Positions 32,684-43,084 of a stretch of 64,000 bases of DNA are shown in pieces. Position 1 is the first letter of the stretch. Each line of letters begins with the position of its first letter. Under the pieces are notes generated by a model that ran no database searches, was not told where the DNA came from, and was given only the letters and a program-made list of their open reading frames with translations. The DNA is from Flavobacterium micromati. Its GTDB lineage: Bacteria > Bacteroidota > Bacteroidia > Flavobacteriales > Flavobacteriaceae. A program made the position numbers and the translations under genes. The stretch is from contig NZ_FQWF01000011.1 of NCBI RefSeq assembly GCF_900129585.1, positions 62,001 through 126,000 on the forward strand, in the 5' to 3' direction.

Positions 32684-33235
32684 ATGAAATTATTAACTAT
32701 AAAAAGAATATTAGGATTGGCAGTTTTACTGCTTATTTCCATATCATGCGCGAGTGATCTCGATTTTGAACAAGTAAATACTCTCAAGTTAGAACCGGTA
32801 GTGGTTACTAACTTAGCTTATTTTGATGCAAAAGCCAGCCAATTTGTCGTTAATGGAGCAGAGCGAAATGTTATTTTTGATGCGTCAACTATCCAAATAT
32901 TTGATGGTTCTTTTTTTAGACAACGATTAAAAAAAGTGGAGCTTTTCTTTGAGTTACAAAATACTATAAACAGAGCGTATTCTTTAAATGTTTTATTTTT
33001 AGATAATGATAATCAGCCTTTACATGCGCTAAACTTAGCTATTCCATCCTATACTGGCACGGAAAATAAAACGACTAAAACTGACATTTTTGAAGGCGTG
33101 CAACTTGATTTATTAAAAAGAACAACTAATATTACTTTTGAAATAGTTATGCGTCCCGGTGGTGCCTTGACTGATTCTAGTTTAGGTAGTTTAAAACTGC
33201 GTTCAAGTGTAACCGCTTATTTAGTAGTTGAATGA
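32684..33235 (+). CDS. hypothetical lipoprotein paired with DUF5723
   Basis: A 183-residue predicted lipoprotein (signal ends SISCASDL, Cys22) without a known motif; the body is beta-rich. Its stop overlaps the start of the DUF5723 gene by four bases, so the two are co-translated and probably act together at the outer membrane. Function unknown. Confidence 0.72.
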   Translation: MKLLTIKRILGLAVLLLISISCASDLDFEQVNTLKLEPVVVTNLAYFDAKASQFVVNGAERNVIFDASTIQIFDGSFFRQRLKKVELFFELQNTINRAYSLNVLFLDNDNQPLHALNLAIPSYTGTENKTTKTDIFEGVQLDLLKRTTNITFEIVMRPGGALTDSSLGSLKLRSSVTAYLVVE

Positions 33236-34626
33236 AAAAAATACTAATTGTTTTTAACCTGTTTTTAGCGGTAAATTGTTTTTCACAAAACAAGCAAATT
33301 CTATATAATTTCACTTCGGTTCCGCAATCATTATTGACGAATCCTGGTTCTGATTTTAAGTACGACTGGTATATTGGAGTTCCATTACTATCTGGGATTT
33401 CCGCAAATGCGGGTTCGACAGGCGTTTCTGCCTATGATTTATTTGCTAATAATGGAGTCGATTTTAATATAAAATTACGGAACGCCGTATTTTCTACCAC
33501 CCGAAAAGACCATGTGGCTATAAACCAGCAATTAGAGATTTTTAATGGTGGTGTCAAGATTGAGAGACAAGATGAAGATATTTATGTTTCCTTTGGGATG
33601 TATCAAGAATTTGATGTTTTTGGTTATGCGCCAAAAGATTTAGCCATTTTAGCATTAGATGGGAATAGAGATTATTTAGGTAAAATTTTTAATTTGGGCG
33701 ACCTGAATTTAAAAGCTGAATCGTTATCTGTTTTTCATCTAGGATTCCATAAAAACATTAGCAAAAACTTTATATTTGGAGCACGTGCAAAAATTTACTC
33801 TAGTATTTTTAATGTTTCTTCAACTAAAAACTCGGGCTACGTATACACCATTCCATCAAGCACAGGAATTTACGAACAGCAGATTTATTCGCAACTGCAA
33901 CTTAATACTTCGGGAGTTGCTCGATATAATGATGAAAATGCCGATATTGATGTAGCAAAAGATGTAACTAATAGAGCATTTTTAGGAGGTAATTTAGGTT
34001 TAGGGTTTGATGCTGGTTTTACTTATTATCCTAAGAAAAACATACAACTTACAGCGAGTATGATAGATATCGGTTTTATCAGACATTCCAAAGAAGTTGA
34101 AAACTATTCCTTAAAAGGACTTTTTAATTATAGAGGTGTAGTTCCCAGTTTTAGTTCTGGACAATCTGTTGATAACATATTTCAAGAGTTTCAAGAAGCG
34201 ATTCCGTTAGAAACTTTAAATTCAAAATATACAACTTGGCGTCCAGCAAAATTCAATAGTTCTGTCCAATTTTCATTCGATGAAGAAAGACCCGAAGACT
34301 GCGATTGCTTGAATCAAAATGCGGAAACAATTTTCAGGAGCGCATTAGGAGCTCAACTTTTTATGATGACCACACCAAGAATACCTTTAATAGCTTTTAC
34401 AACTTATTACCGTCGGAAAGTTTTTAAATCCTTAGACTTGAAAGCTACCTACACTTTAGATCCCTACTCTTTTAAAAATATAGGTTTTGGTTTGTCTAGT
34501 AATTTTGGACCAATAAATTTCTACGTTCTTGCGGATAATCTTTTAGAATATAGTGATGTTACAAAAGCAAATAGTCTTTCGTTCCAACTTGGATTAAATG
34601 TCATTTTTAAGAATAGAAGAAACTAA
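33232..34626 (+). CDS. DUF5723 outer-membrane protein
   Basis: A 464-residue protein with a signal peptide (1-18, ending NCFSQ) and a beta-rich body containing SVPQSLLTNPGSDFKYDWYIGVPLLSG near the start, typical of DUF5723, a Bacteroidota family of predicted beta-barrels. It ends in a strand (FQLGLNVIFK) suited to barrel assembly. It is coupled to an upstream lipoprotein gene and ends three bases before the converging P-type ATPase gene. Confidence 0.8.
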   Translation: MKKILIVFNLFLAVNCFSQNKQILYNFTSVPQSLLTNPGSDFKYDWYIGVPLLSGISANAGSTGVSAYDLFANNGVDFNIKLRNAVFSTTRKDHVAINQQLEIFNGGVKIERQDEDIYVSFGMYQEFDVFGYAPKDLAILALDGNRDYLGKIFNLGDLNLKAESLSVFHLGFHKNISKNFIFGARAKIYSSIFNVSSTKNSGYVYTIPSSTGIYEQQIYSQLQLNTSGVARYNDENADIDVAKDVTNRAFLGGNLGLGFDAGFTYYPKKNIQLTASMIDIGFIRHSKEVENYSLKGLFNYRGVVPSFSSGQSVDNIFQEFQEAIPLETLNSKYTTWRPAKFNSSVQFSFDEERPEDCDCLNQNAETIFRSALGAQLFMMTTPRIPLIAFTTYYRRKVFKSLDLKATYTLDPYSFKNIGFGLSSNFGPINFYVLADNLLEYSDVTKANSLSFQLGLNVIFKNRRN

Positions 34627-34629
34627 ATG

Positions 34630-37140
34630 TCATTTTAAATCGGATGTTTTTCGCCGTTTAAGTCCTTTGTAAATTTCAATCCAAAGCACCGAAACAAATC
34701 CAACTGTAATACTCAATCCTATTTGTATTCCAGAAACTTTTTCAAATTCGAAGAAGGTAGCAAATAGAGGAATAAATAATAAGGAAGTAGTCATTACAAT
34801 AGTTGCGCTTATAATAATTAAAACTAGGTTATTTTTATAGCGTAAAGTCGTGAAAATAGAGTAATAAAAAGAACGATTTGTTAACGTCAAAAAAATATTT
34901 GCAGCAATTAAAGTTAAGAAAATCAAAGTTCTAGTGGTGTTTTCAGAACAATTTATATTAACGCAATATTGATAAATAAATAATAAGCCAATAGTTATCA
35001 CTATTCCCTGAATGATACTGATTGTAATTTCATTGAGTTTAAAAAACGTATTGGTAAAAGGTCGAGGTTCAGTTTGCATTAAATTGCGTTCCATCGGTTC
35101 ATTTTCATAAATTATAGAGCAGGTTGGGCCCATAATTATTTCTAAAAAGATTACATGAACGGGTGAAAATATATTAGGATAAATCCATCCCAATGCCAGC
35201 GGAATAAAGACAATTAAAATAATTGGAATATGAATCGAAATTATGTACTGAATTGCTTTTTTTAAATTGCTATAAATCTTCCGACCCATGGCAATAGCAC
35301 CAATCATTTTTGAGAAATCATCATCTATTAGAATTAAATTAGCAGCTTGCTTTGCGATTTCGGTTCCTTTTTTTCCCATAGCAATTCCTATGTGAGCTGA
35401 TTTTAATGCCGGGCCATCATTAACTCCATCACCAGTCATCGCTACAATTTGATTGTTGTCTTTTAATGCTTTTATAATTTTTAATTTTGCCTCTGGAAAC
35501 ATTCGCGTAAATATGGCTGTTTCCATCACTCTAGTTTTAAGAGTTGCATCGTCCATCGCCATTAATTCATCACCATTTAGTGTTTTATCTGCATTTCGAA
35601 AACCAACTTGTTTGGCAATCGTTGCTGTTGTTTCAGCATTATCTCCAGTAACAATTTTTATTTGAATTCCAGCATTATAAAAAGTTTCAAATGTTGCTTT
35701 TATATTTGCTTTTGGCGGATCATAAAACGCAACTAATCCTATAAAATCAAATTTAAAATCCTGTTGTTTTTCAGGATAATCATTGCCCTGGAAGTTAGCA
35801 ACGCCAACACCCAGAACCCGATATCCTTCTAAAGCCATTTTTTTCATAGCCGTTAAAACTTCCTTTTTTTCATTTTCAGATAAATTAGAAGTTGCAATTA
35901 ATGCCTCTGTTGCTCCTTTGGCAGCAATGATTCTTTTTCCAATTTTATTTTCAAAAACATGAGTCATCATTGGCGGTTTTCCATCTAATGGATACTCATG
36001 AACTAAACTGAAATTAGGTCTTTCATCAGCTATTTTTAATTTTGCGTAAGCTTCATGCAAGGCGATTTCCATTGCGTCAAAAGGAATAGGTTCGCTAGCC
36101 CACATAGCGATAGTCAATAATTCAATACTTGATTCAGAGGAAAAATCATTGGATACCGAATCATCAGCAAAAATATAGACCTGCGCAAGGCTCATTTTAT
36201 TTTCAGTAATTGTACCTGTTTTATCAGTACAGATTACCGTAGCGCTTCCTAAAGTTTCTACTGTTTTAGTTTGTTTAACAATAATCCCCATTTTCATTAA
36301 CCGCCAGGAACCTAGCGCCATAAAAGTGGTAAAAGCGACTGGAATTTCCTCAGGAATGATGCTCATTGCAAGTGTAAGCGCCTTTAATAGGCTATCTAAA
36401 ACAGCTCCTGAATTATAATAATTGATAGCCCAAACAATTCCAAAAATTATTATACCAACAATTGACATTTTTTTTACAAAACTCCCTATTTGCACTTGCA
36501 AAGGTGTTTTTTCTACAGCAATTTCCTCTAAACTTTTACCTATTTTCCCTAATTGGGTTTTGTTTCCTATTGCTGTAACTTTACAAATTGCTAATCCACT
36601 AGTTACAATTGTGCCCATAAAAACAGTATTATTGGTCGCTGATTCATTTTTAAAAACAGCCATCGATTCTCCCGTTAAAATAGATTCATTAACTGCAAAA
36701 TCATTAGATTGAACGATCATTGCATCGGCAGGGATAAAAGTGCCTTCCTCTGTTTGGATCAGATCGCCCATCACAATTTCCTCACTTGGGATTTCTACGG
36801 TTTTATTATTTCGAATTACTCTGCTTTTGGCTTGGGAAAGCTTTTTTAAAGCGTGAATAGCTGATCTACTTTTTGATTCTTGATAGAGCGAAATAGTCGA
36901 TACTAAAATTATTGCGGCAGTCATAAAAATTCCGTTTCCATAATCGCCGATTATAAAATAAATACTAGCTGCGGCAATTAGTAATAAAAACATAGGTTCT
37001 ATAATCATTTCTAAAACTGAATGTAAAAAGACATTCTTTTTTTGTTGAATTATAGAATTTTGACCAAATTTTGCTCGCGACTCCACTACTTCGTCGTCAG
37101 AAAGTCCTTTTAACTTGTTGGATTGGGTATCTTTAATCAT
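34630..37140 (-). CDS. P-type cation-transporting ATPase (P2-type, Ca2+-like)
   Basis: An 836-residue ATPase with the full motif set: TGES (156-159), PEEIP (263-267), phosphorylation site DKTGT with Asp306, KGATE in the nucleotide domain, and TGDGVNDGPALK near residue 570. The N-terminal cation ATPase domain covers about 5-70, and ten hydrophobic segments are expected. Overall it resembles SERCA-like P2A/P2B pumps and probably exports Ca2+ or Mn2+, but ion specificity is not certain. It lies alone on the minus strand. Confidence 0.9.
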   Translation of the reverse strand: MIKDTQSNKLKGLSDDEVVESRAKFGQNSIIQQKKNVFLHSVLEMIIEPMFLLLIAAASIYFIIGDYGNGIFMTAAIILVSTISLYQESKSRSAIHALKKLSQAKSRVIRNNKTVEIPSEEIVMGDLIQTEEGTFIPADAMIVQSNDFAVNESILTGESMAVFKNESATNNTVFMGTIVTSGLAICKVTAIGNKTQLGKIGKSLEEIAVEKTPLQVQIGSFVKKMSIVGIIIFGIVWAINYYNSGAVLDSLLKALTLAMSIIPEEIPVAFTTFMALGSWRLMKMGIIVKQTKTVETLGSATVICTDKTGTITENKMSLAQVYIFADDSVSNDFSSESSIELLTIAMWASEPIPFDAMEIALHEAYAKLKIADERPNFSLVHEYPLDGKPPMMTHVFENKIGKRIIAAKGATEALIATSNLSENEKKEVLTAMKKMALEGYRVLGVGVANFQGNDYPEKQQDFKFDFIGLVAFYDPPKANIKATFETFYNAGIQIKIVTGDNAETTATIAKQVGFRNADKTLNGDELMAMDDATLKTRVMETAIFTRMFPEAKLKIIKALKDNNQIVAMTGDGVNDGPALKSAHIGIAMGKKGTEIAKQAANLILIDDDFSKMIGAIAMGRKIYSNLKKAIQYIISIHIPIILIVFIPLALGWIYPNIFSPVHVIFLEIIMGPTCSIIYENEPMERNLMQTEPRPFTNTFFKLNEITISIIQGIVITIGLLFIYQYCVNINCSENTTRTLIFLTLIAANIFLTLTNRSFYYSIFTTLRYKNNLVLIIISATIVMTTSLLFIPLFATFFEFEKVSGIQIGLSITVGFVSVLWIEIYKGLKRRKTSDLK

Positions 37141-37260
37141 AGAAATAGATTGGTATTATAGATTACAAACCAAGTGCTGCTGAGTTGCAAAGAATTGAGA
37201 TTGAAGTGCAATTTAATTATTTTATTCGAACAACAAACTGTTTTTGTGCTTAAGATTGTC

Positions 37261-37268
37261 TATATTTG
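37261..37268 (+). promoter_or_regulatory. putative guaB promoter -7 box
   Basis: TATATTTG matches TAnnTTTG exactly, 29 bases before the guaB start. A TTTG at 37243-37246 is 14 bases upstream, shorter than the usual -33 spacing. Confidence 0.55.
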
Positions 37269-37297
37269 CACGCAATTAATCTCCAAGTACAATTGCA

Positions 37298-38770
37298 ATG
37301 ATCGCACACAACACTAAGATTATCGGTGAAGGATTAACTTACGATGATGTCCTATTAATTCCAAATTACTCTAATGTGCTTCCTCGCGAAGTGAGTATAA
37401 AATCAAAATTTTCACGAAATATAACGCTAAATGTTCCTATTGTATCTGCTGCTATGGATACAGTTACTGAGAGCGCAATGGCAATTGCTATGGCACAAGA
37501 AGGAGGAATAGGCGTTTTGCATAAAAACATGACTATCGAGCAACAAGCCGCTAAGGTTAGAAAAGTAAAACGTGCAGAATCAGGGATGATTATTGACCCT
37601 GTGACTTTGCCATTAACTTCGACGGTCGCTGATGCTAAGAATGCGATGAAGGAATATGGAATAGGCGGAATTCCAATTGTTGATCAAAACCAAATTCTAA
37701 AAGGAATTGTCACCAATAGAGATTTGCGTTTTGAAAAAAACAATTCCCGACCAATTATTGAGGTAATGACTAGCGAGAATTTAGTTACTGTTGCTGAAGG
37801 AACTTCTCTTGAACAAGCGGAAGTAGTTTTACAAGGTCACAAAATCGAAAAATTACCTGTTGTAAATAAGGACTATAAATTAGTTGGCTTAATCACCTTT
37901 AGAGATATTACTAAGCTTACGCAAAAACCCATCGCGAACAAAGATGTATTTGGTCGTTTGCGCGTTGCTGCCGCAATTGGTGTAACTGGTGATGCAGTGC
38001 AAAGAGCGGAGGCATTAGTAAATGCAGGTGTCGATGCAATAATTATAGATACAGCTCATGGACATACTCAAGGAGTTGTAAATGTATTGAAAGAAGTAAA
38101 AAGTAAATTTCCGCAAATAGATGTAATTGTAGGTAATATTGCTACTCCTGAAGCAGCTAAATTTTTAGTCGAAAATGGTGCTGATGGTGTAAAAGTGGGA
38201 ATAGGACCTGGTTCAATTTGTACGACTCGTATTGTAGCAGGTGTTGGTTTCCCTCAGTTTTCAGCGGTGCTCGAAGTTGCCGCGGCAATAAAAGGATCTG
38301 GAGTTCCAGTCATTGCTGATGGTGGAATTCGTTACACGGGAGATATTCCCAAAGCAATTGCTGCAGGAGCTGACTGTGTGATGTTAGGTTCACTTTTAGC
38401 TGGAACCATGGAATCTCCTGGTGAAACTATTATTTTTGAAGGAAGAAAATTTAAGTCTTATCGCGGAATGGGTTCTGTTGAAGCGATGCAAGAAGGTTCG
38501 AAAGACCGTTATTTTCAAGATGTGGAAGATGATGTAAAAAAATTAGTTCCCGAAGGAATTGTAGGTCGAGTACCTTACAAAGGCGAATTGAATGAAAGTA
38601 TGCAACAATTCATAGGCGGACTGCGTGCCGGAATGGGTTATTGTGGTTCAAAAGATATTCCAACTTTGCAAGAAACAGGTCGTTTTGTTCGTATTACTGC
38701 TAGTGGAATTAATGAAAGTCATCCGCATAATGTAACTATCACAAAAGAAGCTCCTAATTATTCTAGATAA
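37298..38770 (+). CDS. guaB: IMP dehydrogenase
   Basis: GuaB oxidises IMP to XMP, the committed step of GMP synthesis. The 490-residue protein has the usual barrel split by two CBS domains (about 95-205), the catalytic loop [17 protein letters not shown] with the active Cys near residue 307, the phosphate-binding [16 protein letters not shown], and the flap region [23 protein letters not shown]. The start [20 protein letters not shown] is typical. It has its own promoter and a strong terminator. Confidence 0.96.
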   Translation: MIAHNTKIIGEGLTYDDVLLIPNYSNVLPREVSIKSKFSRNITLNVPIVSAAMDTVTESAMAIAMAQEGGIGVLHKNMTIEQQAAKVRKVKRAESGMIIDPVTLPLTSTVADAKNAMKEYGIGGIPIVDQNQILKGIVTNRDLRFEKNNSRPIIEVMTSENLVTVAEGTSLEQAEVVLQGHKIEKLPVVNKDYKLVGLITFRDITKLTQKPIANKDVFGRLRVAAAIGVTGDAVQRAEALVNAGVDAIIIDTAHGHTQGVVNVLKEVKSKFPQIDVIVGNIATPEAAKFLVENGADGVKVGIGPGSICTTRIVAGVGFPQFSAVLEVAAAIKGSGVPVIADGGIRYTGDIPKAIAAGADCVMLGSLLAGTMESPGETIIFEGRKFKSYRGMGSVEAMQEGSKDRYFQDVEDDVKKLVPEGIVGRVPYKGELNESMQQFIGGLRAGMGYCGSKDIPTLQETGRFVRITASGINESHPHNVTITKEAPNYSR

Positions 38771-38790
38771 TTTGTAAAGTTAAATCATAA

Positions 38791-38832
38791 AAAAGGCTGT
38801 TGGGAGTTTGAAACTCTGAACAGCCTTTTTTT
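38791..38832 (+). terminator. terminator after guaB
   Basis: AAAAAGGCTGTT pairs with AACAGCCTTTTT around an inner GGAGTTTGAAACTCTG, followed by a long T-run, about 20 bases after the guaB stop. Confidence 0.9.
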
Positions 38833-38841
38833 TATTTACAA

Positions 38842-38952
38842 TCAGTCTCTTTTTGGTATGTTTTTCTTATCTCTTTTTTCTTCTTTCTTTTCCTTTGCTG
38901 TTTTTAAAGGCTCTTTTTTCGCAGTTTTCTTTGCGTCTTGACTTTTTGCCAT
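38842..38952 (-). CDS. 36-residue lysine-rich small protein
   Basis: An ATG at 38950-38952 (minus) opens 36 codons to a TGA: MAKSQDAKKTAKKEPLKTAK followed by a KEKKEEKRDKKNIPKRD tail. Fifteen of 36 residues are Lys or Arg. The intact frame and biased composition, and my recollection of similar short Lys-rich proteins in Flavobacterium, support a real gene. It may bind nucleic acid or ribosomes, but no function is known. The guaB terminator lies just beyond its 3' end and could also stop its transcript. Confidence 0.65.
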   Translation of the reverse strand: MAKSQDAKKTAKKEPLKTAKEKKEEKRDKKNIPKRD

Positions 38953-39417
38953 GATTTAGATATTTAAAATTAGTGTTTAGTAATACGAGTAAATATAGGT
39001 TATTTTTTGATTTGTAAACAAAAAAGATTACAAATCACCGCGACACTTTTTTTGAGACGAATTTCACGAATTTCACGATTTTTTTTTATTATACAAATCA
39101 ATTTCCCGAATTTAAATTAGATGGAAAAATGATTGTTATATTTTGCTAAAGCGTTTACTATTAAGAGTTATAATATAAATAAAGCTTATTATTCCAAATC
39201 GAAGTATTGAAATGCCATTTTAAAAATTTGGTATTTCTCTTGAATGTTATTGGAATTGGAAATTAAAATTTGTGATTTTTCGTTTAAACTACAGTAATTT
39301 GAATTAAAAAATCTAGAAATTTATTTACCGTAATTAGAATTTGGAATTTAAAAAATTGAATTTCTATTCTAAAAGCCTTGGAATTTGGAATTTAAAAGTT
39401 TGGAATTTCATTCCCCC
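38953..39417. other. AT-rich intergenic region with degenerate repeats, no gene seen
   Basis: I see no credible coding region here. It holds an ACGAATTTCACGAATTTC-type repeat near 39057-39080, a low-complexity AT stretch, and several copies of TTGGAATTT near 39340-39412. The TTGGAATTT copies resemble those between the GNAT and aspartate kinase genes at 51.6 kb. Confidence 0.6.
39338..39412. repeat. TTGGAATTT repeat cluster
   Basis: At least four copies of a TTGGAATTT-like unit (for example GAATTTGGAATTTAAAA and CTTGGAATTTGGAATTTAAA) lie just downstream of the carboxypeptidase-like protein gene. The same unit occurs at 51625-51705. Confidence 0.65.
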
Positions 39418-40185
39418 TTATTTCTTCTTTAACACCTTATATTCTTCATAACAACCACTTATCGCATCCATTATTTGGAGGTCATTTGCGGTTTGTATAA
39501 ATGATTCTGAATAATTGCACCGCTGTAAAATTTCGGCAATTTCACTTTTTTCAACACCTAGAAGAACAGAAATCATCTCTCTATCAAATTTTGATTCTAA
39601 AAGATTTCTAACAGTGTCGTCTTTCTTCATTTCCTTTAATTTTCTGAGTTCTTTGGGATTTTTTCCGAAGAAGTTGTAAAGTACATCTGCCGGATTAAAA
39701 ATTGATCCTAGAACTCTACCAAAGGCATTTGGAGAATATTGACCAGCTTCGTAGCCTTGGGTTAACCCAGAAATACTATATCTAAAATTTTCTTTAACAG
39801 GAATGATTTTAGTGTCTACCTCAAGATAACCAGTTAAATTAAATGGGCGAATAACGACTTCCTCAAGAGCAATCGCTTTTTCAGTAAGCTGAATTTTTGT
39901 GGTTATATTTTTTATCCAGTCATTAGTAACTCTAACGCGTAAGGATTGAAAACCTAAGCTAGTTACATGTAAAGTATCATTTACTTGAACGTCTATTTCA
40001 AAATAGCCGTCTAAATCGGTCGTTGCTCCTCTAACTTTATTGACATTAATAATGTTTACGCCTACTAAAGGTTGCTTAGTAGTGTTACTGATGATAATAG
40101 CGTTTACTTTATGAGAGGGTTCTTTAACTTGAGAAATAGCAGTTGCTGAAAGGAATAAAAATAAGAAAACTACAAAATATTTCAT
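39418..40185 (-). CDS. exported carboxypeptidase-regulatory-like domain protein
   Basis: A 255-residue protein with a signal peptide (1-18, ending TAISQ) and a CarboxypepD_reg-like domain (about 27-110: VNAIIISNTTKQPLVGVNIIN, then GATTDLDGYFEIDV and LGFQSLRVRV). The rest is helical, with no known motif. Such proteins without a TonB barrel occur widely in Flavobacteriia and are probably periplasmic or outer-membrane-associated. Function unknown. Confidence 0.75.
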   Translation of the reverse strand: MKYFVVFLFLFLSATAISQVKEPSHKVNAIIISNTTKQPLVGVNIINVNKVRGATTDLDGYFEIDVQVNDTLHVTSLGFQSLRVRVTNDWIKNITTKIQLTEKAIALEEVVIRPFNLTGYLEVDTKIIPVKENFRYSISGLTQGYEAGQYSPNAFGRVLGSIFNPADVLYNFFGKNPKELRKLKEMKKDDTVRNLLESKFDREMISVLLGVEKSEIAEILQRCNYSESFIQTANDLQIMDAISGCYEEYKVLKKK

Positions 40186-40273
40186 ATACTAATTTAAAAC
40201 TTTAAAAGTAATAAATCAGGATTAAATATTTTGTAGTTTCTGAATATAATTATAAGAAGATTAACAATGAATG

Positions 40274-42208
40274 TTAATCTTTTCTTGGTCTTCTAGGTCT
40301 TGGTGAATCACCAAAGCTTTCAGAGCGTCTTGGTGCTCTATCAGACGAACCTTCTGTTCTAGGTCTGTCCGATGTAAAACCACCTTCTCGTCGTGGAGCA
40401 GCACTTCTTGAATCGCTTCTTCCACCAAATCCACCTTCTCTAGGAGCTGAACTTCTATCGCTTCTAAATCCGCCTGAACCTTCTTTTCTAGGTGCAAAAC
40501 TACCTTCTCTTCTTGGAGCTGAACTTCTTCCGCCACTAAAACCTCCAGAGCTTCTTCCATTATGATCACGTCTTCCGCCACCATCATTTTTAGAAATTTC
40601 AACATTGATTCTACGTCCTTCTAGTTGTACGTTATTCAATACTTCCATTACCTTATCAGTATGTTCTGGATCAGTGTTAAAGAAAGAGAAACCTTCTTTT
40701 ACATCTACTTTGAAAACGTCATCGCGACCTAAGTCTAATGTTTCTTTCAAATAATCTTTCAATGACATCCAGTCAAAATTATCTCTAGAACCTATGTTCA
40801 CAAAATATCTTGTTGCACCACCATTGTTATTTTCTCTTGGAGCACCATCTCTATCATCACGATCGCGTCTTTCAGAAACTGAAGATTGACCAGAAATATC
40901 TCTAGTTTTCTTGTAATAATTGATGAAACGGTTGAATTCAACTGAAACCATTTTCTTGATTAGTTCCTCTTTTGATAAACCTTCAAGAACGCTATTAATT
41001 GCAGGTAAGTAGTTGTCAATTTCGTGATCAACTTCAGTATCTTTAATTTTGTTAGCTAAGTGTAATAATTGAATTTCGCAAATTTCAATTCCTGATGGAA
41101 TGGTTTTCTCTTCAAATTTTTGCTTTATAATTCTTTCGATCGAAGAAATTTTACGCAATTCGCTTTTAGTAACAATTACAATCGAAGTTCCTAATTTTCC
41201 AGCACGACCAGTACGACCTGAGCGGTGATTATAAGTTTCAATTTCGTCAGGTAATTGGTAATTTACTACGTGAGTAATATTGTCAACGTCAATTCCACGT
41301 GCAGCAACATCAGTAGCTACAAGCATTTGGATTTGTCTTCCTCTAAAAGATTTCATTACACCGTCACGTTGCGCTTGAGATAAATCTCCGTGCAATGCAG
41401 CAGCGCTGTATCCATCTTCGATTAATTTTTCAGCAACAGCTTGCGTATCTCTTTTGGTACGACAAAAAACTACTGAGAAAATGTCTGGATTAGCATCAGC
41501 TAAACGTTTCAAAGCTTCGTAACGATCACGTGCATTTACTAAGTAAAATTCGTGAGAAACGGTAGCTGAACCTGAATTTTTAGCTCCAACTGTAATTTCA
41601 ATTGGATCTTTCATGAATTGTTTTCCAATACGAGCTACTTCAGCAGGCATTGTTGCAGAAAATAACCATGTGCTCTTATCGTCTGGCGTTGTAGAAAGGA
41701 TATTTACGATGTCCTCGTAAAAACCCATATTTAACATTTCGTCAGCTTCGTCAAGAATACAGTAATTAATTTGAGAGATATTTACTAAACCTCTATTAAT
41801 CATATCTTGCATTCTTCCTGGAGTTGCTACAATAATTTGTGCACCTCTCTTTATGTCTCTCGCTTGGTCTGTAATGCTAGCTCCACCGTAAACTGCTACC
41901 ACATTAATACCTTTTTCGTATTTAGAGTAGTTTTTAATTTCGTTGGTAATCTGCAAACAAAGTTCGCGTGTTGGAGATAAAATTAATGCTTGTGTGTTTC
42001 TGTTGTCGGCATCAATTTTCTGAATAACTGGAAAACCAAAAGCTGCCGTTTTCCCTGTCCCTGTCTGAGCCAACGCAACCATATCTGTATCTTTTTCCAA
42101 TAATAGGGGAATCGCTTTCTCCTGTACTTCGGTCGGATTTTCAAATCCTAGATCTAAAATCGCCTTCAGTAACGATTCACTCAATCCTAATTGTTCAAAT
42201 TTATTCAT
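40274..42208 (-). CDS. DEAD-box RNA helicase
   Basis: A 644-residue ATP-dependent RNA helicase, counted from MNKFEQLGLSE at 42208 (an upstream ATG would add eight atypical residues). Motifs are FENPTEVQEKAIP (Q), AQTGTGKTAAF (I), PTRELCLQI (Ia), DEAD (II), SAT (III), VATDVAARGIDV (V) and HRSGRTGR (VI). A DbpA-type RNA-binding domain follows near residues 480-555. The C-terminal 85 residues are a low-complexity Arg/Gly/Ser tail, typical of cold-shock CsdA/DeaD-like helicases in ribosome assembly and mRNA turnover. Confidence 0.92.
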   Translation of the reverse strand: MNKFEQLGLSESLLKAILDLGFENPTEVQEKAIPLLLEKDTDMVALAQTGTGKTAAFGFPVIQKIDADNRNTQALILSPTRELCLQITNEIKNYSKYEKGINVVAVYGGASITDQARDIKRGAQIIVATPGRMQDMINRGLVNISQINYCILDEADEMLNMGFYEDIVNILSTTPDDKSTWLFSATMPAEVARIGKQFMKDPIEITVGAKNSGSATVSHEFYLVNARDRYEALKRLADANPDIFSVVFCRTKRDTQAVAEKLIEDGYSAAALHGDLSQAQRDGVMKSFRGRQIQMLVATDVAARGIDVDNITHVVNYQLPDEIETYNHRSGRTGRAGKLGTSIVIVTKSELRKISSIERIIKQKFEEKTIPSGIEICEIQLLHLANKIKDTEVDHEIDNYLPAINSVLEGLSKEELIKKMVSVEFNRFINYYKKTRDISGQSSVSERRDRDDRDGAPRENNNGGATRYFVNIGSRDNFDWMSLKDYLKETLDLGRDDVFKVDVKEGFSFFNTDPEHTDKVMEVLNNVQLEGRRINVEISKNDGGGRRDHNGRSSGGFSGGRSSAPRREGSFAPRKEGSGGFRSDRSSAPREGGFGGRSDSRSAAPRREGGFTSDRPRTEGSSDRAPRRSESFGDSPRPRRPRKD

Positions 42209-42412
42209 ATGTATTTTTAAAATAGGGTGCAAAATTACTTTTAATAATTCATATAAACTAATGCTATTTTAAGAATTAATGATTTATTGTCTTTTGATTA
42301 TCAGAAAGTTATGTTTTTAATTAATAATTTACAATTATCGTGAAATTTATTTACGCTCAATGATAAGCATTCTTTGTTGTAAATGGTTAAAAAGTTATAC
42401 AATTATAAGTGA

Positions 42413-42991
42413 TCATTCCATTTCTGTCAGATAATGAAGCAGGTCTTTTGTTGCTTTACCTCTGTGGCTTATGTCATTTTTTATTTCCAAAGACAATTCT
42501 GCAAAAGTTTCTTGATATCCCAAAGGCATAAAAATAGGATCATAGCCAAAACCTCCACTTCCTGATTTTTCTACTGTAATTTCGCCTTCAGCAATTCCTG
42601 TAAATAATTTTTGTGAACCGTTTCTATTCAACGCAATAACAGTTTTAAATTGTGCTTTTCTATTGCTTTTATCGGAAAGGGCAGTCAGTAATTTATTCAT
42701 ATTGTCATCGGCGCTGCGTTGCTCACCTGCATATCTGGCTGAGAAAACGCCCGGTTCGCCGTTCAAAGCAGCAACTTCTAAACCCGTATCATCAGCAAAA
42801 CAATCATAACCGTATTTAGTGGTAACGTAATTTGCTTTCAAAATGGCGTTGCCTTCAATAGTATCTGCGGTTTCGGGAATTTCTTCATAACAACCTATTT
42901 CCTCTAAACTGAGAATTTTGATCGTATCAGGAAGCATACTTTGTATTTCGAATATTTTATTTTTGTTGCTGGAAGCGAAAACAATTTGCAT
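42413..42991 (-). CDS. rdgB: non-canonical purine NTP pyrophosphatase (RdgB/HAM1)
   Basis: A 192-residue house-cleaning enzyme that hydrolyses dITP, XTP and similar nucleotides to monophosphates. Motifs are SSNKNKIFEIQSML (7-20), the metal-binding FADDTGLEVAALNGEPGVFSARYAG (61-85), FGYDPIF (148-154) and SHRGKA near 175. Length and start match the family. It stands alone on the minus strand between a helicase and a glycosyltransferase. Confidence 0.94.
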   Translation of the reverse strand: MQIVFASSNKNKIFEIQSMLPDTIKILSLEEIGCYEEIPETADTIEGNAILKANYVTTKYGYDCFADDTGLEVAALNGEPGVFSARYAGEQRSADDNMNKLLTALSDKSNRKAQFKTVIALNRNGSQKLFTGIAEGEITVEKSGSGGFGYDPIFMPLGYQETFAELSLEIKNDISHRGKATKDLLHYLTEME

Positions 42992-43084
42992 TTTATAGGA
43001 TTTAAAAATAAGAGTTCAAAGATATAGTTTTTGGGTTCAAGAACAGACGAATATTCAACCTTACAAAGCCAAAAAAATAGCTTT

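Noticed and set aside
40261..40605. Open frame over the 3' end of the DEAD-box helicase gene
   Set aside because: Low-complexity shadow of the Arg/Gly/Ser-rich helicase tail; the residue pattern (many V, E, L in repeats) is an artefact of that composition.
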